NCBI GenBank assembly: GCA_018267825.1
Contig: JAFDXR010000011.1
Location: 62,001-126,000 of the forward strand
Source: Bacteroidota bacterium
GTDB taxonomy: Bacteria; Bacteroidota; Bacteroidia; B-17B0; Aurantibacillaceae
Direction of reading: 5' to 3'
DNA: 64,000 nucleotides
Numbering within the stretch: position 1 is the first letter of the stretch; each line of letters begins with the position of its first letter. Shown here piece after piece: positions 41,710 through 50,989 of this stretch. The notes under the pieces were generated by a model. The model saw only the letters and a program-made list of their open reading frames with translations, was not told the DNA's origin and made no database searches. A program made the position numbers and the translations under genes.

Positions 41710-44706
41710 TTAATCGATAGTGTATTCTGGCAAAACAATTTCGATGAGCGTGCCGTGTAGTCCCGAGGCCGGGTCATTTTTGTTCACAATGGAAAACGAT
41801 GCGCCTGCAATGTTCCGGATCCTGGTGCGGATGTTCGACAATCCGATGGATTCATAACCGTGTTTACTGGATTTCTGCGGTTGATAACCAACACCGTTAT
41901 CTTCCACGGTGATGATAATGCGATCATCAACCCTGTTTATAACCACGTGAATAGTGCCCTGCTCAGATTGATCAAGCGGCAGGATACCGTGAATAATAGC
42001 GTTTTCGAGCAGAGGCTGAATGAGCATGTTTGGAATCGCTGTCCGCGCATTGATAAGGGTTGAAACGGTAACAATATAATTCAGGCGGTTGCCATGTCTC
42101 AGTTTTTCCAGCTCCAGGTACAACTGAATACGACTCATCTCTTCGCTGAGGAGTATATCCTTATGACTGGCGTAGTTGAGGGTAATGCGGATAAGTCTTG
42201 CAAATTTCGCAATATAATCAGACGCTTTGTACGGATCACTGTTTGCTACATAACTTTGAATGGAGCCAAGTACATTATATATAAAATGAGGATTCATCTG
42301 CGACTGAACCAATGCCAGTTTCAGGTTCGAGAGCTCCAGTTCCGTTTCCTTTTCCATGTTTAACTTCCGCTGTCTCTTATGTCGCACACGCAATATCAGA
42401 GCAAAGGGAATAGAAGCAATCAGAATCGCAATGAGGTATCTGACCCATATGTTTTCCAAAAAATCCGGGTGCACCTTTATATAGAATGATTTATACAGAT
42501 TAGAACCTACGAGTTTCAACTCAAAGAGGTATTCACCGGGAGGCAGCTCCGAAAATCGCACACTCCGACCCTCGATATCAGTCCAATGCTCATTCAGTTC
42601 AGTCATCTTATACTGAAAGTGCATATTGCTTTGTCCATAAAATGTCGGGACGGCAAATGCGATATGGATTCCATTTTTAGAACCCTGTATCTCGACTACC
42701 CCCTGCTCCAATTGTACCTGAGAACCATTAACATCTATTTCATCTATCACAAGGGCTCTCCGCTGATGATGACTGATTTCAAATGCCTTCTTCGGATTAA
42801 CCCTGATAGGGGCTTCCACGCCCGAAAACCAGATAAAGCCGGCTGTATCCCTGAATGCTTTGTTCTGCGTTCTGGAATTAAATTCAACATTTCCCAAACC
42901 ATCGCTTTCCAGGTAATGGCTTGATTCTATTTTAGAATTGCCATCTTCAGCGAAAGCATTAAGGTTTTGTTTATTAACCCGGTAAATACCCTGATTGGAG
43001 CTCATCCACAGGTAACCATAGTTATCCTCAACAATGGCCCATACATTTTGATTGATCTGATCATTGTTCAAAGGATATTGCGTTATTTCTCCATCTTTAA
43101 TCCTGCATAATCCATAACCTGCTGTCCCGACCCAAACAGCTCCATCCTTATCCGGATATACCGACCTGATATCATTTGTTGGAAGTCCGTGTTGCATATC
43201 GTAAAACGTCCACTTCCCATTAAACCTATGGCCCAGACCTGTTCTTGAAGCAATCCAAAGGCCATGCTCCGGGTCTTCAGCAAACTGGTATATATTCTTC
43301 AGACAGGCTGCTTCTTTAAGCGGTATAAAATGAAAATAATCGTTGGACACATACGGTCCGTCATTGGTATCAATCCAGATAGTTTTATCACTGGATTGAA
43401 AAACCGTGCGGAGTTTCTTATCATCCTGAGACCCTATTAAAATGAAATCGGGCCTGGCATCAAAACTCCTTTGCTTCAGAAAATACTTGCTACCATCACC
43501 AAACCACAAATTACGCTTGTCGTCCATAAGCATACACCATGGATGCGACGGATACGGAAACTGCCGATACACTTCCTTTCCATTTTCAACCTTCAGATTG
43601 ATAAGGCCTGATACCTTGGCATCGAACCATATCCCGGAACCATCGGGAGCCTCGTAAACAAAAGTTCCACCGGGATGTTTCCCGATTTTTGCGTAAATTT
43701 CTTTATCATAGGTTTTTGCAATTTTCGGATACAACTCGTAAATACCCTGGCCAGGTGTCAATAGCCAGATATTATCTTCCCTGTCTTTGAATATGCCTGA
43801 AACACCAATCACCATATCGCTCTTTGTATCGCCAATAATCTCTTCCCGGCTGTGTTCAGAGCTGTTTATGATGACCAGTGTATTATTGCGGACATAATAG
43901 TATTCATTGTTTCCAAATTGCCTGACAATACATTCCCCGTATTTCACGCTATCTGCAAAGGATATTACTTTCCTGAATTTCCCGGGGCCTTTTATTTCAT
44001 AAAATACATTTCCGGCCATAAATGTGAGTTTATCTCCAAACGTGTAAATCTCCTGTGATGCCGGAAGTTTTTCTATAAGTACTTCTACCTTACCCGGGGC
44101 GATTCTGGCCACCAGTCCATCCTGCCTCCTGATATAGAGCCCGTTCCTGTTGCTTTTTAAATAGTTTAAATGTATGTTCGCGGACTCATATATTTTCGTA
44201 TACCCTGTATCGTTTATTTTATATACTGATTCTCCGAATGCCATGTATACCTCATTATTAAACTCAGTCAATATAAGGGGGTACATAAATACTCCGCCCG
44301 GTAGTTTCCGCAAACTGATCTGATCATGATCAATACAGATCAGTTCTTCTTCTGTTACAGCCCAGGTACGATCTTTAGAATCAACAAGAAGGCTCAGAAT
44401 CAAATCGGACTTAAGTCCATGGATCTGACGGACACCAAAATTTTTAAATGAGTTTCCGTCAAACCGAACAATACCAGCAAGTGTTCCGAGCCATATAAAG
44501 CCATCTTTGGATTGACTAAACGAGTTCGTGGTATTCTGAGGAAGTCCGTTGGAAGAATTAAAGTGGAAAATAGTATAGTTTTCTGAAAAACTGAATCCTC
44601 TCTGTGAAAAGGTTTGCAGATTGAAAAAAACGGTAAAAAAAATCAGAATACAGCGTGTAATGAATGTTGCCAAATGACTCTGTCTGTCATTGTTTTTCTG
44701 TTCCAT
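41710..44706 (-). CDS. Two-component propeller sensor histidine kinase, LytS-type
   Basis: The 998-residue protein has an N-terminal signal, about 14 propeller repeats (such as DGAVWVGTAGYGLCRI) and a Y_Y_Y-type domain near 680-760. One membrane helix (VRYLIAILIASIPFALIL) follows, then a His_kinase domain with the phosphoacceptor QSQMNPHFIYNVLGSIQ and an ATPase end (VEDNGVGYQP). This is the HTCC-like type but without the response regulator and AraC parts. The LytTR regulator 14 bases upstream is its likely partner. Confidence 0.9.
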   Translation of the reverse strand: MEQKNNDRQSHLATFITRCILIFFTVFFNLQTFSQRGFSFSENYTIFHFNSSNGLPQNTTNSFSQSKDGFIWLGTLAGIVRFDGNSFKNFGVRQIHGLKSDLILSLLVDSKDRTWAVTEEELICIDHDQISLRKLPGGVFMYPLILTEFNNEVYMAFGESVYKINDTGYTKIYESANIHLNYLKSNRNGLYIRRQDGLVARIAPGKVEVLIEKLPASQEIYTFGDKLTFMAGNVFYEIKGPGKFRKVISFADSVKYGECIVRQFGNNEYYYVRNNTLVIINSSEHSREEIIGDTKSDMVIGVSGIFKDREDNIWLLTPGQGIYELYPKIAKTYDKEIYAKIGKHPGGTFVYEAPDGSGIWFDAKVSGLINLKVENGKEVYRQFPYPSHPWCMLMDDKRNLWFGDGSKYFLKQRSFDARPDFILIGSQDDKKLRTVFQSSDKTIWIDTNDGPYVSNDYFHFIPLKEAACLKNIYQFAEDPEHGLWIASRTGLGHRFNGKWTFYDMQHGLPTNDIRSVYPDKDGAVWVGTAGYGLCRIKDGEITQYPLNNDQINQNVWAIVEDNYGYLWMSSNQGIYRVNKQNLNAFAEDGNSKIESSHYLESDGLGNVEFNSRTQNKAFRDTAGFIWFSGVEAPIRVNPKKAFEISHHQRRALVIDEIDVNGSQVQLEQGVVEIQGSKNGIHIAFAVPTFYGQSNMHFQYKMTELNEHWTDIEGRSVRFSELPPGEYLFELKLVGSNLYKSFYIKVHPDFLENIWVRYLIAILIASIPFALILRVRHKRQRKLNMEKETELELSNLKLALVQSQMNPHFIYNVLGSIQSYVANSDPYKASDYIAKFARLIRITLNYASHKDILLSEEMSRIQLYLELEKLRHGNRLNYIVTVSTLINARTAIPNMLIQPLLENAIIHGILPLDQSEQGTIHVVINRVDDRIIITVEDNGVGYQPQKSSKHGYESIGLSNIRTRIRNIAGASFSIVNKNDPASGLHGTLIEIVLPEYTID

Positions 44707-44720
44707 GACCCGGTCTCTTT

Positions 44721-45494
44721 TTACTGTAGCGGGGAAGACATTCTTCCTCTCATAATCATGAACTTCCGAAAGCTGGCTTGTTTGGGTTGTGCAACCCGAA
44801 GTTTGATGTTTTCATTCAGAATTACCAGTGGTCCTTTATTGTCCCTTATATACTCGCTTATATACTGCGTATTGATGATATAGGATTTATGGATCCTGAA
44901 AAATACCTCTTTGGATAAAAGGGCTTCGTAATACTTGATTGTCTTCGCCGAGGAAATGGTTTTACCACTGACCAGATAAATTTTCGTGTAATTACTGTCA
45001 GCTTCCAGCCATAAAATGTCTTTATCATCCAGAAAAAGATAGGTATTATTATTCTGTATAACGATTCGTTGTTTTTGATTCCCCGGTATCATTTCCGGTT
45101 CAGCTGCACCATTCTTTGCTTCACGGTTCCGCATGTTTTCACGGACACGGTCAACAGCCTGTATGAGTTCGTCTGACAAAATCGGTTTAAGCAGGTAGTG
45201 TATTGCATTTTGTCTCAATGCGTCAATAGCAAACTCTGAGTAGGCAGTTATAAATACAACATCAAAGTTTCGCTCACCAAAAGACCTCAACAAATCAATG
45301 CCATTCACTTTGGGCATATTGATATCCAGAAACACAAGATCAGGCTGAAACTTTTCGATCTTGGCTTTAGCGTCGAAAGCATCGTTTGCCGTAGCAACAA
45401 TATCTACGTCCTTGCAAAATTTATTCAGAATAGATTGGACTGTGTCAATTAATAATGGTTCATCGTCAACAATAATGGCTTTAATTGAGTTCAT
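44721..45494 (-). CDS. LytTR-family response regulator
   Basis: The 257-residue protein has a receiver domain (IIVDDEPLL start, phosphoacceptor Asp in LVFLDINMP, Lys in YLLKPI) and a C-terminal LytTR DNA-binding domain (ILWLEADSNYTKIYL, FFRIHKSYIIN). I chose ATG 45494, which begins MNSIKAIIVDD. A start five codons earlier is possible. It precedes the histidine kinase gene by 14 bases in the same direction, forming a two-component operon. Confidence 0.92.
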   Translation of the reverse strand: MNSIKAIIVDDEPLLIDTVQSILNKFCKDVDIVATANDAFDAKAKIEKFQPDLVFLDINMPKVNGIDLLRSFGERNFDVVFITAYSEFAIDALRQNAIHYLLKPILSDELIQAVDRVRENMRNREAKNGAAEPEMIPGNQKQRIVIQNNNTYLFLDDKDILWLEADSNYTKIYLVSGKTISSAKTIKYYEALLSKEVFFRIHKSYIINTQYISEYIRDNKGPLVILNENIKLRVAQPKQASFRKFMIMRGRMSSPLQ

Positions 45495-45604
45495 ACAGGG
45501 TTTACTCATTCAGATTAAAAACTATAAAAAAAATCGTTTCGTCTACCAATATACTAAATTTATCGTCATTTTCAATAAAATTATCGTTGTTTTGCTTAAA
45601 AAGA

Positions 45605-45620
45605 GGAAAAGTCACTTTCC
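45605..45620. promoter_or_regulatory. Near-palindromic GGAAAAGTCACTTTCC site
   Basis: The motif is close to its own reverse complement (GGAAAGTGACTTTTCC). A shorter form, GGAAGTGACTTTCC, occurs at 48900-48913 in front of paaA. It may be an operator shared by the two promoters. The binding protein is unknown. Confidence 0.3.
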
Positions 45621-45830
45621 AAAAACGCCAACATGAATTAACCCGCGTTAATAAACCTGTAAATATTCGGACCCGGGGCCGGCTGACCCAGAAGTACATA
45701 CGTCAGGTCATCGACCGTAGCATCTAAGCCCATAATTCGCTGTTAAATGCCGGAGCATCACGTTTTCTTGCAGCAATCGATATAAGAAAATGCATCAAAA
45801 GCCTATTACGCAAACCTCTTCATTTCTTCG

Positions 45831-45838
45831 TAAATTTG
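45831..45838 (+). promoter_or_regulatory. -7 box of the Crp/Fnr gene
   Basis: TAAATTTG fits TAnnTTTG and lies 32 bases before ATG 45871. No clear -33 box was seen. Confidence 0.45.
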
Positions 45839-45870
45839 AAATCACATTATCGAATTACCAATCACTGCCA

Positions 45871-46482
45871 ATGACACTCTCCATTTTTACCGATAAAGGA
45901 CTTATAGCCGAAATTGAAAAACACGGACGCCAGAAAACAATCGCCAAAGACACCGTTATTACCAAACCGGGTGATGAGATTCTTTTTATTCCCATTGTTC
46001 TCAAAGGCAGTATCCGCATCATACGCCAGGACAATGACGGGCAGGAAGTATTCCTCTATCACCTTTACCCCGGACAAACCTGCGCCATGTCGCTTACCTG
46101 TTGCCAGGCCGGCAAAAAAAGCATGATCAAAGCCGTAGCGGAAACCGACACCGAATTGGTTCAGATTCCTGTAAACCTGATGGAAGAATGGTATCAATAC
46201 CCGCAGTGGCGCGATTACATCAGCAACAATTATCAAAATCGTTTTGCAGAACTTATCCAGGTTATCGACCTGATTGCCTTCAGCCACATGGATAAGCAAC
46301 TGCTGCATTACCTGCGAGAACGCTCCAAAGCGCTGAACACACGCATACTCGACATCACGCACCAGGAAATTGCCGATGAACTGCATGCCCACCGTGAAGC
46401 CATCAGCCGACTGCTTCGTACCATGGAACAAAAAAAACTCGTGAAGCTGGGCCGGAATCAGATCGAGGTTTTAAACAGCTAA
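45871..46482 (+). CDS. Crp/Fnr-family transcriptional regulator
   Basis: The 203-residue protein has a sensor barrel (TITKPGDEILFIPIVLKGS, then a Cys-containing CAMSLTCCQAGKK) and a C-terminal helix-turn-helix with ITHQEIADELHAHREAISRL. The ATG at 45871 matches the family N terminus better than one at 45790. The extra cysteines in the barrel could sense redox or sulphur state. Rhodanese, thioredoxin and OsmC-family genes follow on the same strand, so it likely regulates them. Confidence 0.88.
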   Translation: MTLSIFTDKGLIAEIEKHGRQKTIAKDTVITKPGDEILFIPIVLKGSIRIIRQDNDGQEVFLYHLYPGQTCAMSLTCCQAGKKSMIKAVAETDTELVQIPVNLMEEWYQYPQWRDYISNNYQNRFAELIQVIDLIAFSHMDKQLLHYLRERSKALNTRILDITHQEIADELHAHREAISRLLRTMEQKKLVKLGRNQIEVLNS

Positions 46483-46549
46483 TGGAACAAATGTTCCGGT
46501 AAGAGTCTGAGCACCACCTTACCTTTATTCCATATTTAAAATCAACATT

Positions 46550-46756
46550 ATGAAAAAGAATATGGGATCTATTGACAAAGCTATCAGGATACTGATTGCC
46601 GTTACCATCGCTATTTTGTATTTCACCAACCAGATCAGTGGCACGCTGGCTATTATCGGATTGGTAGTATCGGGGATTTTCATTCTCACAAGCCTCATCA
46701 GTTTCTGTCCGTTGTATCTGCCTTTTGGCTTGTCGACACGAAAAAAAGGAGATTAA
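46550..46756 (+). CDS. DUF2892 (YgaP-like) small membrane protein
   Basis: The 68-residue product has the DUF2892 pattern: a start MGSIDKAIRI, two membrane helices (LIAVTIAILYF and LAIIGLVVSGIFILTSLISF) and the ending CPLYLPFGL. In YgaP this module is fused to rhodanese. Here two separate rhodanese genes follow. Confidence 0.88.
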   Translation: MKKNMGSIDKAIRILIAVTIAILYFTNQISGTLAIIGLVVSGIFILTSLISFCPLYLPFGLSTRKKGD

Positions 46757-46849
46757 CATTTTTTTGAAATAATCACCGGCTTATCCAACACATGTTACAA
46801 TAAACCTATATTAAACAACGGAACTTTGTATCCATAAAAACCAAAACGA

Positions 46850-47122
46850 ATGAAAACACTGGAAGAATTAATCAGCAGCGGCCAGGCCAATGTGATCGAT
46901 GTGAGAACACCCGCTGAATTTATGGGAGGCCACGTGGCCGGAAGTAAAAACATTCCGCTCGACGAGCTCCCCGAACATCTTGATGAACTCCGCAGCATGA
47001 AACACATTGTACTTTGCTGCGCCTCAGGAAACCGCAGCGGCCGTGCAGCCTCATTTTTAAAGCAAAACCAGATCGATTGCGAAAACGGCGGATCGTGGAT
47101 GGATGTAAACCGTTATTGTTAA
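46850..47122 (+). CDS. Rhodanese-like sulphurtransferase
   Basis: The 90-residue protein has DVRTPAEFMGGHVAGSKNIP and the active loop CCASGNRSGRA with the catalytic Cys. It moves sulphane sulphur to thiol acceptors. It precedes a second rhodanese gene by 18 bases. Both share the GGSW motif near the end. Confidence 0.88.
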   Translation: MKTLEELISSGQANVIDVRTPAEFMGGHVAGSKNIPLDELPEHLDELRSMKHIVLCCASGNRSGRAASFLKQNQIDCENGGSWMDVNRYC

Positions 47123-47140
47123 TCATAAAAAAATAAAACT

Positions 47141-47458
47141 ATGTTACAGGCATTAAAAAACATCTTAGGCATAGGGCCTAAAGTGGATCTCGGCGAACTG
47201 ATTGCTAAGGGCGCTATTATTGTTGATGTGCGTACACCCGGCGAATATGCTGGCGGCCACATCCGCGGCTCTATCAATATCCCGGTGGATCAGATCGGAC
47301 AACAGACCAAGAAACTGAAAAGCAAGGACCAGGTTATTATTACCTGTTGTGCATCAGGTATGCGGAGCGGTTCCGCCAAGCATATCCTGAAAGCCAAGGG
47401 CTACACACATGTGCACAATGGCGGATCGTGGTACAACCTGAAAGCTTACGAAAAATGA
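47141..47458 (+). CDS. Second rhodanese-like sulphurtransferase
   Basis: The 105-residue product has DVRTPGEYAGGHIRGSINIP and the active loop CCASGMRSGSA, then NGGSWYNL. It is close in sequence to the preceding rhodanese but longer at the N terminus, so the pair probably arose by duplication. Its stop overlaps the next start as ATGA. Confidence 0.9.
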   Translation: MLQALKNILGIGPKVDLGELIAKGAIIVDVRTPGEYAGGHIRGSINIPVDQIGQQTKKLKSKDQVIITCCASGMRSGSAKHILKAKGYTHVHNGGSWYNLKAYEK

Positions 47459-47700
47459 ACAGTCTTAAAATAGCCTTATTTACCAACTGGCACCTGATGC
47501 GTTGGGTAAGGCTTGCCCTCGGTCTATTCATCGGCATTCAGGCTATTCAATCGCGCGATACTTTTTCAGGACTGATTGCAGGGTTCTTTCTGTTCCAGGC
47601 TGTTTTCAATACAGGTTGCTGCGGAACGAGCTGCGCAACCCCAACCAACAGCGACAGCAAAAAAATAACAGAAGAAACAACATTTGAAGAAATAAAATAA
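47455..47700 (+). CDS. Small membrane protein of a rhodanese cluster
   Basis: The 81-residue product has two hydrophobic segments ([15 protein letters not shown] and [15 protein letters not shown]) and a Cys-rich motif TGCCGTSCA. It resembles a YgaP-type membrane domain with a metal- or sulphur-handling cysteine cluster. It overlaps the second rhodanese gene by four bases and is one base before the thioredoxin gene. Confidence 0.75.
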   Translation: MNSLKIALFTNWHLMRWVRLALGLFIGIQAIQSRDTFSGLIAGFFLFQAVFNTGCCGTSCATPTNSDSKKITEETTFEEIK

Positions 47701-47701
47701 C

Positions 47702-47998
47702 ATGGCAACTTTTCAGGAAATAATAAACTCCGACAAACCTGTGCTGGTCGATTTTTCGGCCGAATGGTGCGGCCCCTGCAAAATGATGGCACCTATTCTG
47801 GAACAGGTGAAACAAATGGTGGGCGACAAAGCCACTATTATAAAAGTAGATGTCGACAAAAACCCGGGAGCCGCCGCCGCTTATAAAATACGGGGCGTCC
47901 CCACACTGCTGGTTTTTAAAAACGGTATTGTAAAATGGCAGCAATCCGGTGTTGTTCCCGCCGAACATCTCAAACAAATTATTGAATCCAATATCTGA
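47702..47998 (+). CDS. trxA: Thioredoxin
   Basis: The 98-residue protein has the redox motif WCGPCKM, the cis-Pro loop RGVPTLLVF and the VDVDKNP stretch. It reduces disulphides and probably supports the rhodanese and OsmC enzymes encoded beside it. The gene is one base after the preceding membrane protein gene. Confidence 0.94.
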   Translation: MATFQEIINSDKPVLVDFSAEWCGPCKMMAPILEQVKQMVGDKATIIKVDVDKNPGAAAAYKIRGVPTLLVFKNGIVKWQQSGVVPAEHLKQIIESNI

Positions 47999-48002
47999 CA
48001 CC

Positions 48003-48458
48003 ATGAGTACAACAGCACACTATTATGAAATGTCGGTGAACTGGCAATCAGACCGCAAGGGTCTGATGACCTCACCTGAATTAACAGCCAGTATAGAAGT
48101 AGCTACACCACCGCAATTCCCAAAGGGCATTGAAGGCATATGGTCGCCCGAACATCTTTTTGTGGCCGCCATCAACAGCTGTCTCATGACCACATTTTTG
48201 TCGATCGCTGAAAATTCAAAACTTGAATTCACCAATTTTTCATCGCGTGCCCACGGCAAACTGGAAATTGTGGATGGCAAATACATGATGAGTGAAGTAA
48301 CACTTATGCCCGTGGTTCATATCACAGACCCGCAGCAAAAAGACCGTGCAGAAAGGGTTCTACAAAAATCAGAAGCGAATTGCCTGATTTCGAATTCGGT
48401 CAAATCGACCATTGTATTCAAACCCGAAATTATTGTAAACAGTACCTCTCTTGTATAA
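48003..48458 (+). CDS. OsmC-family peroxide-reductase-like protein
   Basis: The 151-residue protein has the OsmC fold with its two redox cysteines, one in INSCLMTTFL and one in SEANCLISNSV. It starts at ATG 48003, four bases after the thioredoxin stop. OsmC/Ohr proteins reduce organic hydroperoxides with dithiol cofactors, which suits the neighbouring thioredoxin. Confidence 0.85.
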   Translation: MSTTAHYYEMSVNWQSDRKGLMTSPELTASIEVATPPQFPKGIEGIWSPEHLFVAAINSCLMTTFLSIAENSKLEFTNFSSRAHGKLEIVDGKYMMSEVTLMPVVHITDPQQKDRAERVLQKSEANCLISNSVKSTIVFKPEIIVNSTSLV

Positions 48459-48463
48459 TTACC

Positions 48464-48832
48464 ATGATTGTAGGTTACAGAAAAGCTCTGAATAACTGGG
48501 CGCGGCAATTCAGAACCTATATTGATCCCGAACGGCGTATGTTTCAATTACAGGAACGCCTGTTCGGGATTTTTAAATGGGGTACATTCAAACCCCTCCC
48601 CAAACTCGACTATGTTTTGGTCTTCCGGCATTTCTATGCCAAATGCGAAGCCTGCACGATTGATGATCAGAAAGATAATCCTTATTCTTATTTCCAGGTA
48701 AGCCTGGTTCATCACAACAACCGCCGGATCATTGTACATGAAACCAAAAACCGCGAAGAGGCTCTCCGGATGGCCGATACACTGGCAGGTGACTTGCGCC
48801 TCCGCGTTCGTAATTCTACTGCAGACAGGTAA
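48464..48832 (+). CDS. Hypothetical protein
   Basis: ATG 48464 gives 122 residues, a mixed alpha/beta protein with ERLFGIFKWGTFKP near residue 30 and ETKNREEALRMADTLA near the end, where a basic tail follows. I do not recognise a family. It is five bases after the OsmC gene, so it may belong to the same operon, and 138 bases before paaA. Confidence 0.55.
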   Translation: MIVGYRKALNNWARQFRTYIDPERRMFQLQERLFGIFKWGTFKPLPKLDYVLVFRHFYAKCEACTIDDQKDNPYSYFQVSLVHHNNRRIIVHETKNREEALRMADTLAGDLRLRVRNSTADR

Positions 48833-48899
48833 ATCAAACACCCCTTTACTCTCCTTATATCTTTCAAAAAGTAACAAAAATCATTTCCTTTTTTGAGCA

Positions 48900-48934
48900 G
48901 GAAGTGACTTTCCTCACCTTTTTTCTTCACTTCC
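48900..48934. promoter_or_regulatory. Inverted repeat in the paa promoter region
   Basis: GGAAGTGA (48900-48907) and TCACTTCC (48927-48934) form a perfect 8-bp inverted repeat with a 19-base spacer. It lies just upstream of the -7 box TACATTTG, where a TetR-like repressor of phenylacetate genes could bind. The role is inferred from position. Confidence 0.45.
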
Positions 48935-48939
48935 GCAAA

Positions 48940-48947
48940 TACATTTG
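48940..48947 (+). promoter_or_regulatory. -7 box of the paa operon
   Basis: TACATTTG fits TAnnTTTG and lies 23 bases before the paaA ATG. Confidence 0.6.
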
Positions 48948-48970
48948 TTCTATACCAAATGTTTCTACAC

Positions 48971-49918
48971 ATGAGTACAGAACACATTCAAAACGCTTTT
49001 CAGCAACGTCTCGACAAAGGTGACTTCATTGAACCTAAAGACGATATGCCGGATGGGTATAGAACCCACCTGATCCGCCAGATTTCACAGCATGCACATT
49101 CGGAAGTAATAGGCATGCAACCCGAAGGGAACTGGATAACGCGGGCCCCCAGCCTGCGGGCAAAACAAATTCTGCTTGCCAAAATCCAGGACGAAGGAGG
49201 ACATGGCCTGTACCTATACAGTGCCGCCGAAACACTGGGTATCACCCGCTCCGAAATGATACAGCAACTGCATTCCGGAAAAGCAAAATATTCCAACATC
49301 TTTAATTATCCCGCACTGACCTGGGCCGATATAGGAGCTATCGGATGGCTTGTAGATGGTGCCGCCATTGTAAACCAGGTATCCCTGCAGCGTACATCGT
49401 TTGGGCCATACAGCAGAGCCATGGTACGTATATGCAAAGAAGAAAGCTTTCATCAGAGACAAGGCTACGAAATTATGGCGCACATGATGAATGGTACCGC
49501 CGATCAGAAAGAAATGGCACAGGATGCCATGAACCGCTGGTGGTGGCCTGCCCTCATGATGTTTGGTCCGCACGACAGCGATTCACCACACTCGGGCGAT
49601 GCTTTCAAATGGAAAATAAAACGCGAAAGCAATGATGAATTGCGCCAGCGTTTCATCGATAAAACCGTGCAGCAGGCTGAAGTCATTGGCCTCACCATTC
49701 CGGACCCTAAACTGAAATGGAATGAAGCCAAAAACCACTATGACCACGGTGAAATAAACTGGAACGAATTTCATGAAGTTATCCGCGGGAATGGTCCATG
49801 CAACAAACAGCGTATGGAACATCACATCAAAGTACACGAAGCAGGTGCATGGGTACGCGAAGCTGCAGAGGCCTATAAGAAAAAACGTTTGAACAAAGAA
49901 TCGTTAGTCACTATTTAA
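48971..49918 (+). CDS. paaA: 1,2-phenylacetyl-CoA epoxidase, catalytic subunit A
   Basis: The 315-residue protein has the PaaA diiron site ligands in [16 protein letters not shown] and [15 protein letters not shown], and the PaaA signature [15 protein letters not shown]. It epoxidises phenylacetyl-CoA with O2. I chose ATG 48971 (MSTEH), since the ATG at 48959 would add four unlikely residues. The B, C and D subunits follow, but no PaaE reductase gene is in this run. Confidence 0.95.
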   Translation: MSTEHIQNAFQQRLDKGDFIEPKDDMPDGYRTHLIRQISQHAHSEVIGMQPEGNWITRAPSLRAKQILLAKIQDEGGHGLYLYSAAETLGITRSEMIQQLHSGKAKYSNIFNYPALTWADIGAIGWLVDGAAIVNQVSLQRTSFGPYSRAMVRICKEESFHQRQGYEIMAHMMNGTADQKEMAQDAMNRWWWPALMMFGPHDSDSPHSGDAFKWKIKRESNDELRQRFIDKTVQQAEVIGLTIPDPKLKWNEAKNHYDHGEINWNEFHEVIRGNGPCNKQRMEHHIKVHEAGAWVREAAEAYKKKRLNKESLVTI

Positions 49919-49929
49919 AAACTTACACC

Positions 49930-50220
49930 ATGTCAAAAGATACACAACTCGACCTCTGGGAGGTATTTATCCAGGGAAAATCCGGAAACCCTTATGTACA
50001 TGCAGGCAGTGTGCATGCTTCCGATAAAAAAATGGCCATTCAGAACGCGCGTGATATTTACACACGTCGGGGCGAAGGCACGAGTATATGGGTTGTTCCA
50101 TCGAACAACATAACGGCTTCCAACCCGCACGATGCCGATATGCTGTTTGAACCGTCGAACGATAAGATTTACAGACACCCTACTTTTTATGTCATGCCTG
50201 AAGGCGCTAAACAAATTTAA
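49930..50220 (+). CDS. paaB: 1,2-phenylacetyl-CoA epoxidase subunit B
   Basis: The 96-residue protein has the PaaB pattern: LWEVFIQGKSGNPYVHAGSV near the start, RDIYTRRGEGTSIWVVPS in the middle. PaaB bridges the PaaAC heterotetramers. Only eleven bases separate it from paaA and ten from paaC. Confidence 0.93.
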   Translation: MSKDTQLDLWEVFIQGKSGNPYVHAGSVHASDKKMAIQNARDIYTRRGEGTSIWVVPSNNITASNPHDADMLFEPSNDKIYRHPTFYVMPEGAKQI

Positions 50221-50230
50221 TGTATACATT

Positions 50231-50989
50231 ATGACACAGACAGAAGCATTATACCACTATACACTCCGTCTGGGCGACAACTCCCTCATCAGCGGGCATC
50301 GCCTTTCGGAATGGTGCAGCCGCGGACCTATACTCGAAGAGGACCTGGCCCTTACCAACATGGCACTTGATCATATTGGCCGTGCCCAGGCATTTCTGAA
50401 ATATGCCGGTGAACTCAGTGAAAAAAAACAAACAGAAGATGATCTCGCCTATAAACGCGGTGAGCGGCAATTCCTCAACAACCTGATTACCGAATTACCA
50501 AACCAGGACTTTGCTTTTACCATTGCGCGACAATTAATTATCTCCTGTTTTGAATTTTACCTCTATACGGAGCTATGCAACAGCAATGATCCTATTGTAG
50601 CAGGCATTTCAGAGAAAGCTGTAAAAGAAGTGAAATACCACCTGGCGCATGCTACCGACTGGACCTGCCGCCTGGGTGATGGCACTGAACTGAGTCATCA
50701 GAAAATGCAGAAGGCCCTGAACGACATCTGGATGTTTACCGGCGAGCTGTTTGAAATGGACGAAACCGACCAGGTGTTACTCAAAGCCGGAATTGCCGCT
50801 GACATGACCCTTATTAAACCACTCTGGTACAACCATCTGAAACAGGTAACAACTGAGGCCGGACTTAAACTTCCGGAAGATGCCTATATGCAAAGTGGCA
50901 GCCGGAAAGGCATTCATACCGAATACCTCGGCCATATACTTTCTGAAATGCAATACCTGCAAAGAGCGTATCCTACCGCACAATGGTAA
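50231..50989 (+). CDS. paaC: 1,2-phenylacetyl-CoA epoxidase structural subunit C
   Basis: The 252-residue protein has the helical ferritin-like PaaC pattern: LRLGDNSLISGHRLSEW near residue 10, EEDLALTNMALDHIGRA and LAHATDWTCRLGDGT. It is the inactive partner of PaaA. It begins at ATG 50231 and its end overlaps paaD by seven bases. Confidence 0.93.
   Translation: MTQTEALYHYTLRLGDNSLISGHRLSEWCSRGPILEEDLALTNMALDHIGRAQAFLKYAGELSEKKQTEDDLAYKRGERQFLNNLITELPNQDFAFTIARQLIISCFEFYLYTELCNSNDPIVAGISEKAVKEVKYHLAHATDWTCRLGDGTELSHQKMQKALNDIWMFTGELFEMDETDQVLLKAGIAADMTLIKPLWYNHLKQVTTEAGLKLPEDAYMQSGSRKGIHTEYLGHILSEMQYLQRAYPTAQW

Larger units (their letters stand above)
45495..45870. other. Divergent intergenic region of 376 bases
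   Basis: This region separates the LytTR operon (minus) from a Crp/Fnr gene (plus). I see no protein-coding frame with family support. It holds a near-palindrome GGAAAAGTCACTTTCC at 45605-45620 and the -7 box at 45831-45838. An AT-rich stretch of about 100 bases lies at the LytTR side, and a more GC-rich middle at about 45660-45780 has no structure I could support. Confidence 0.6.
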
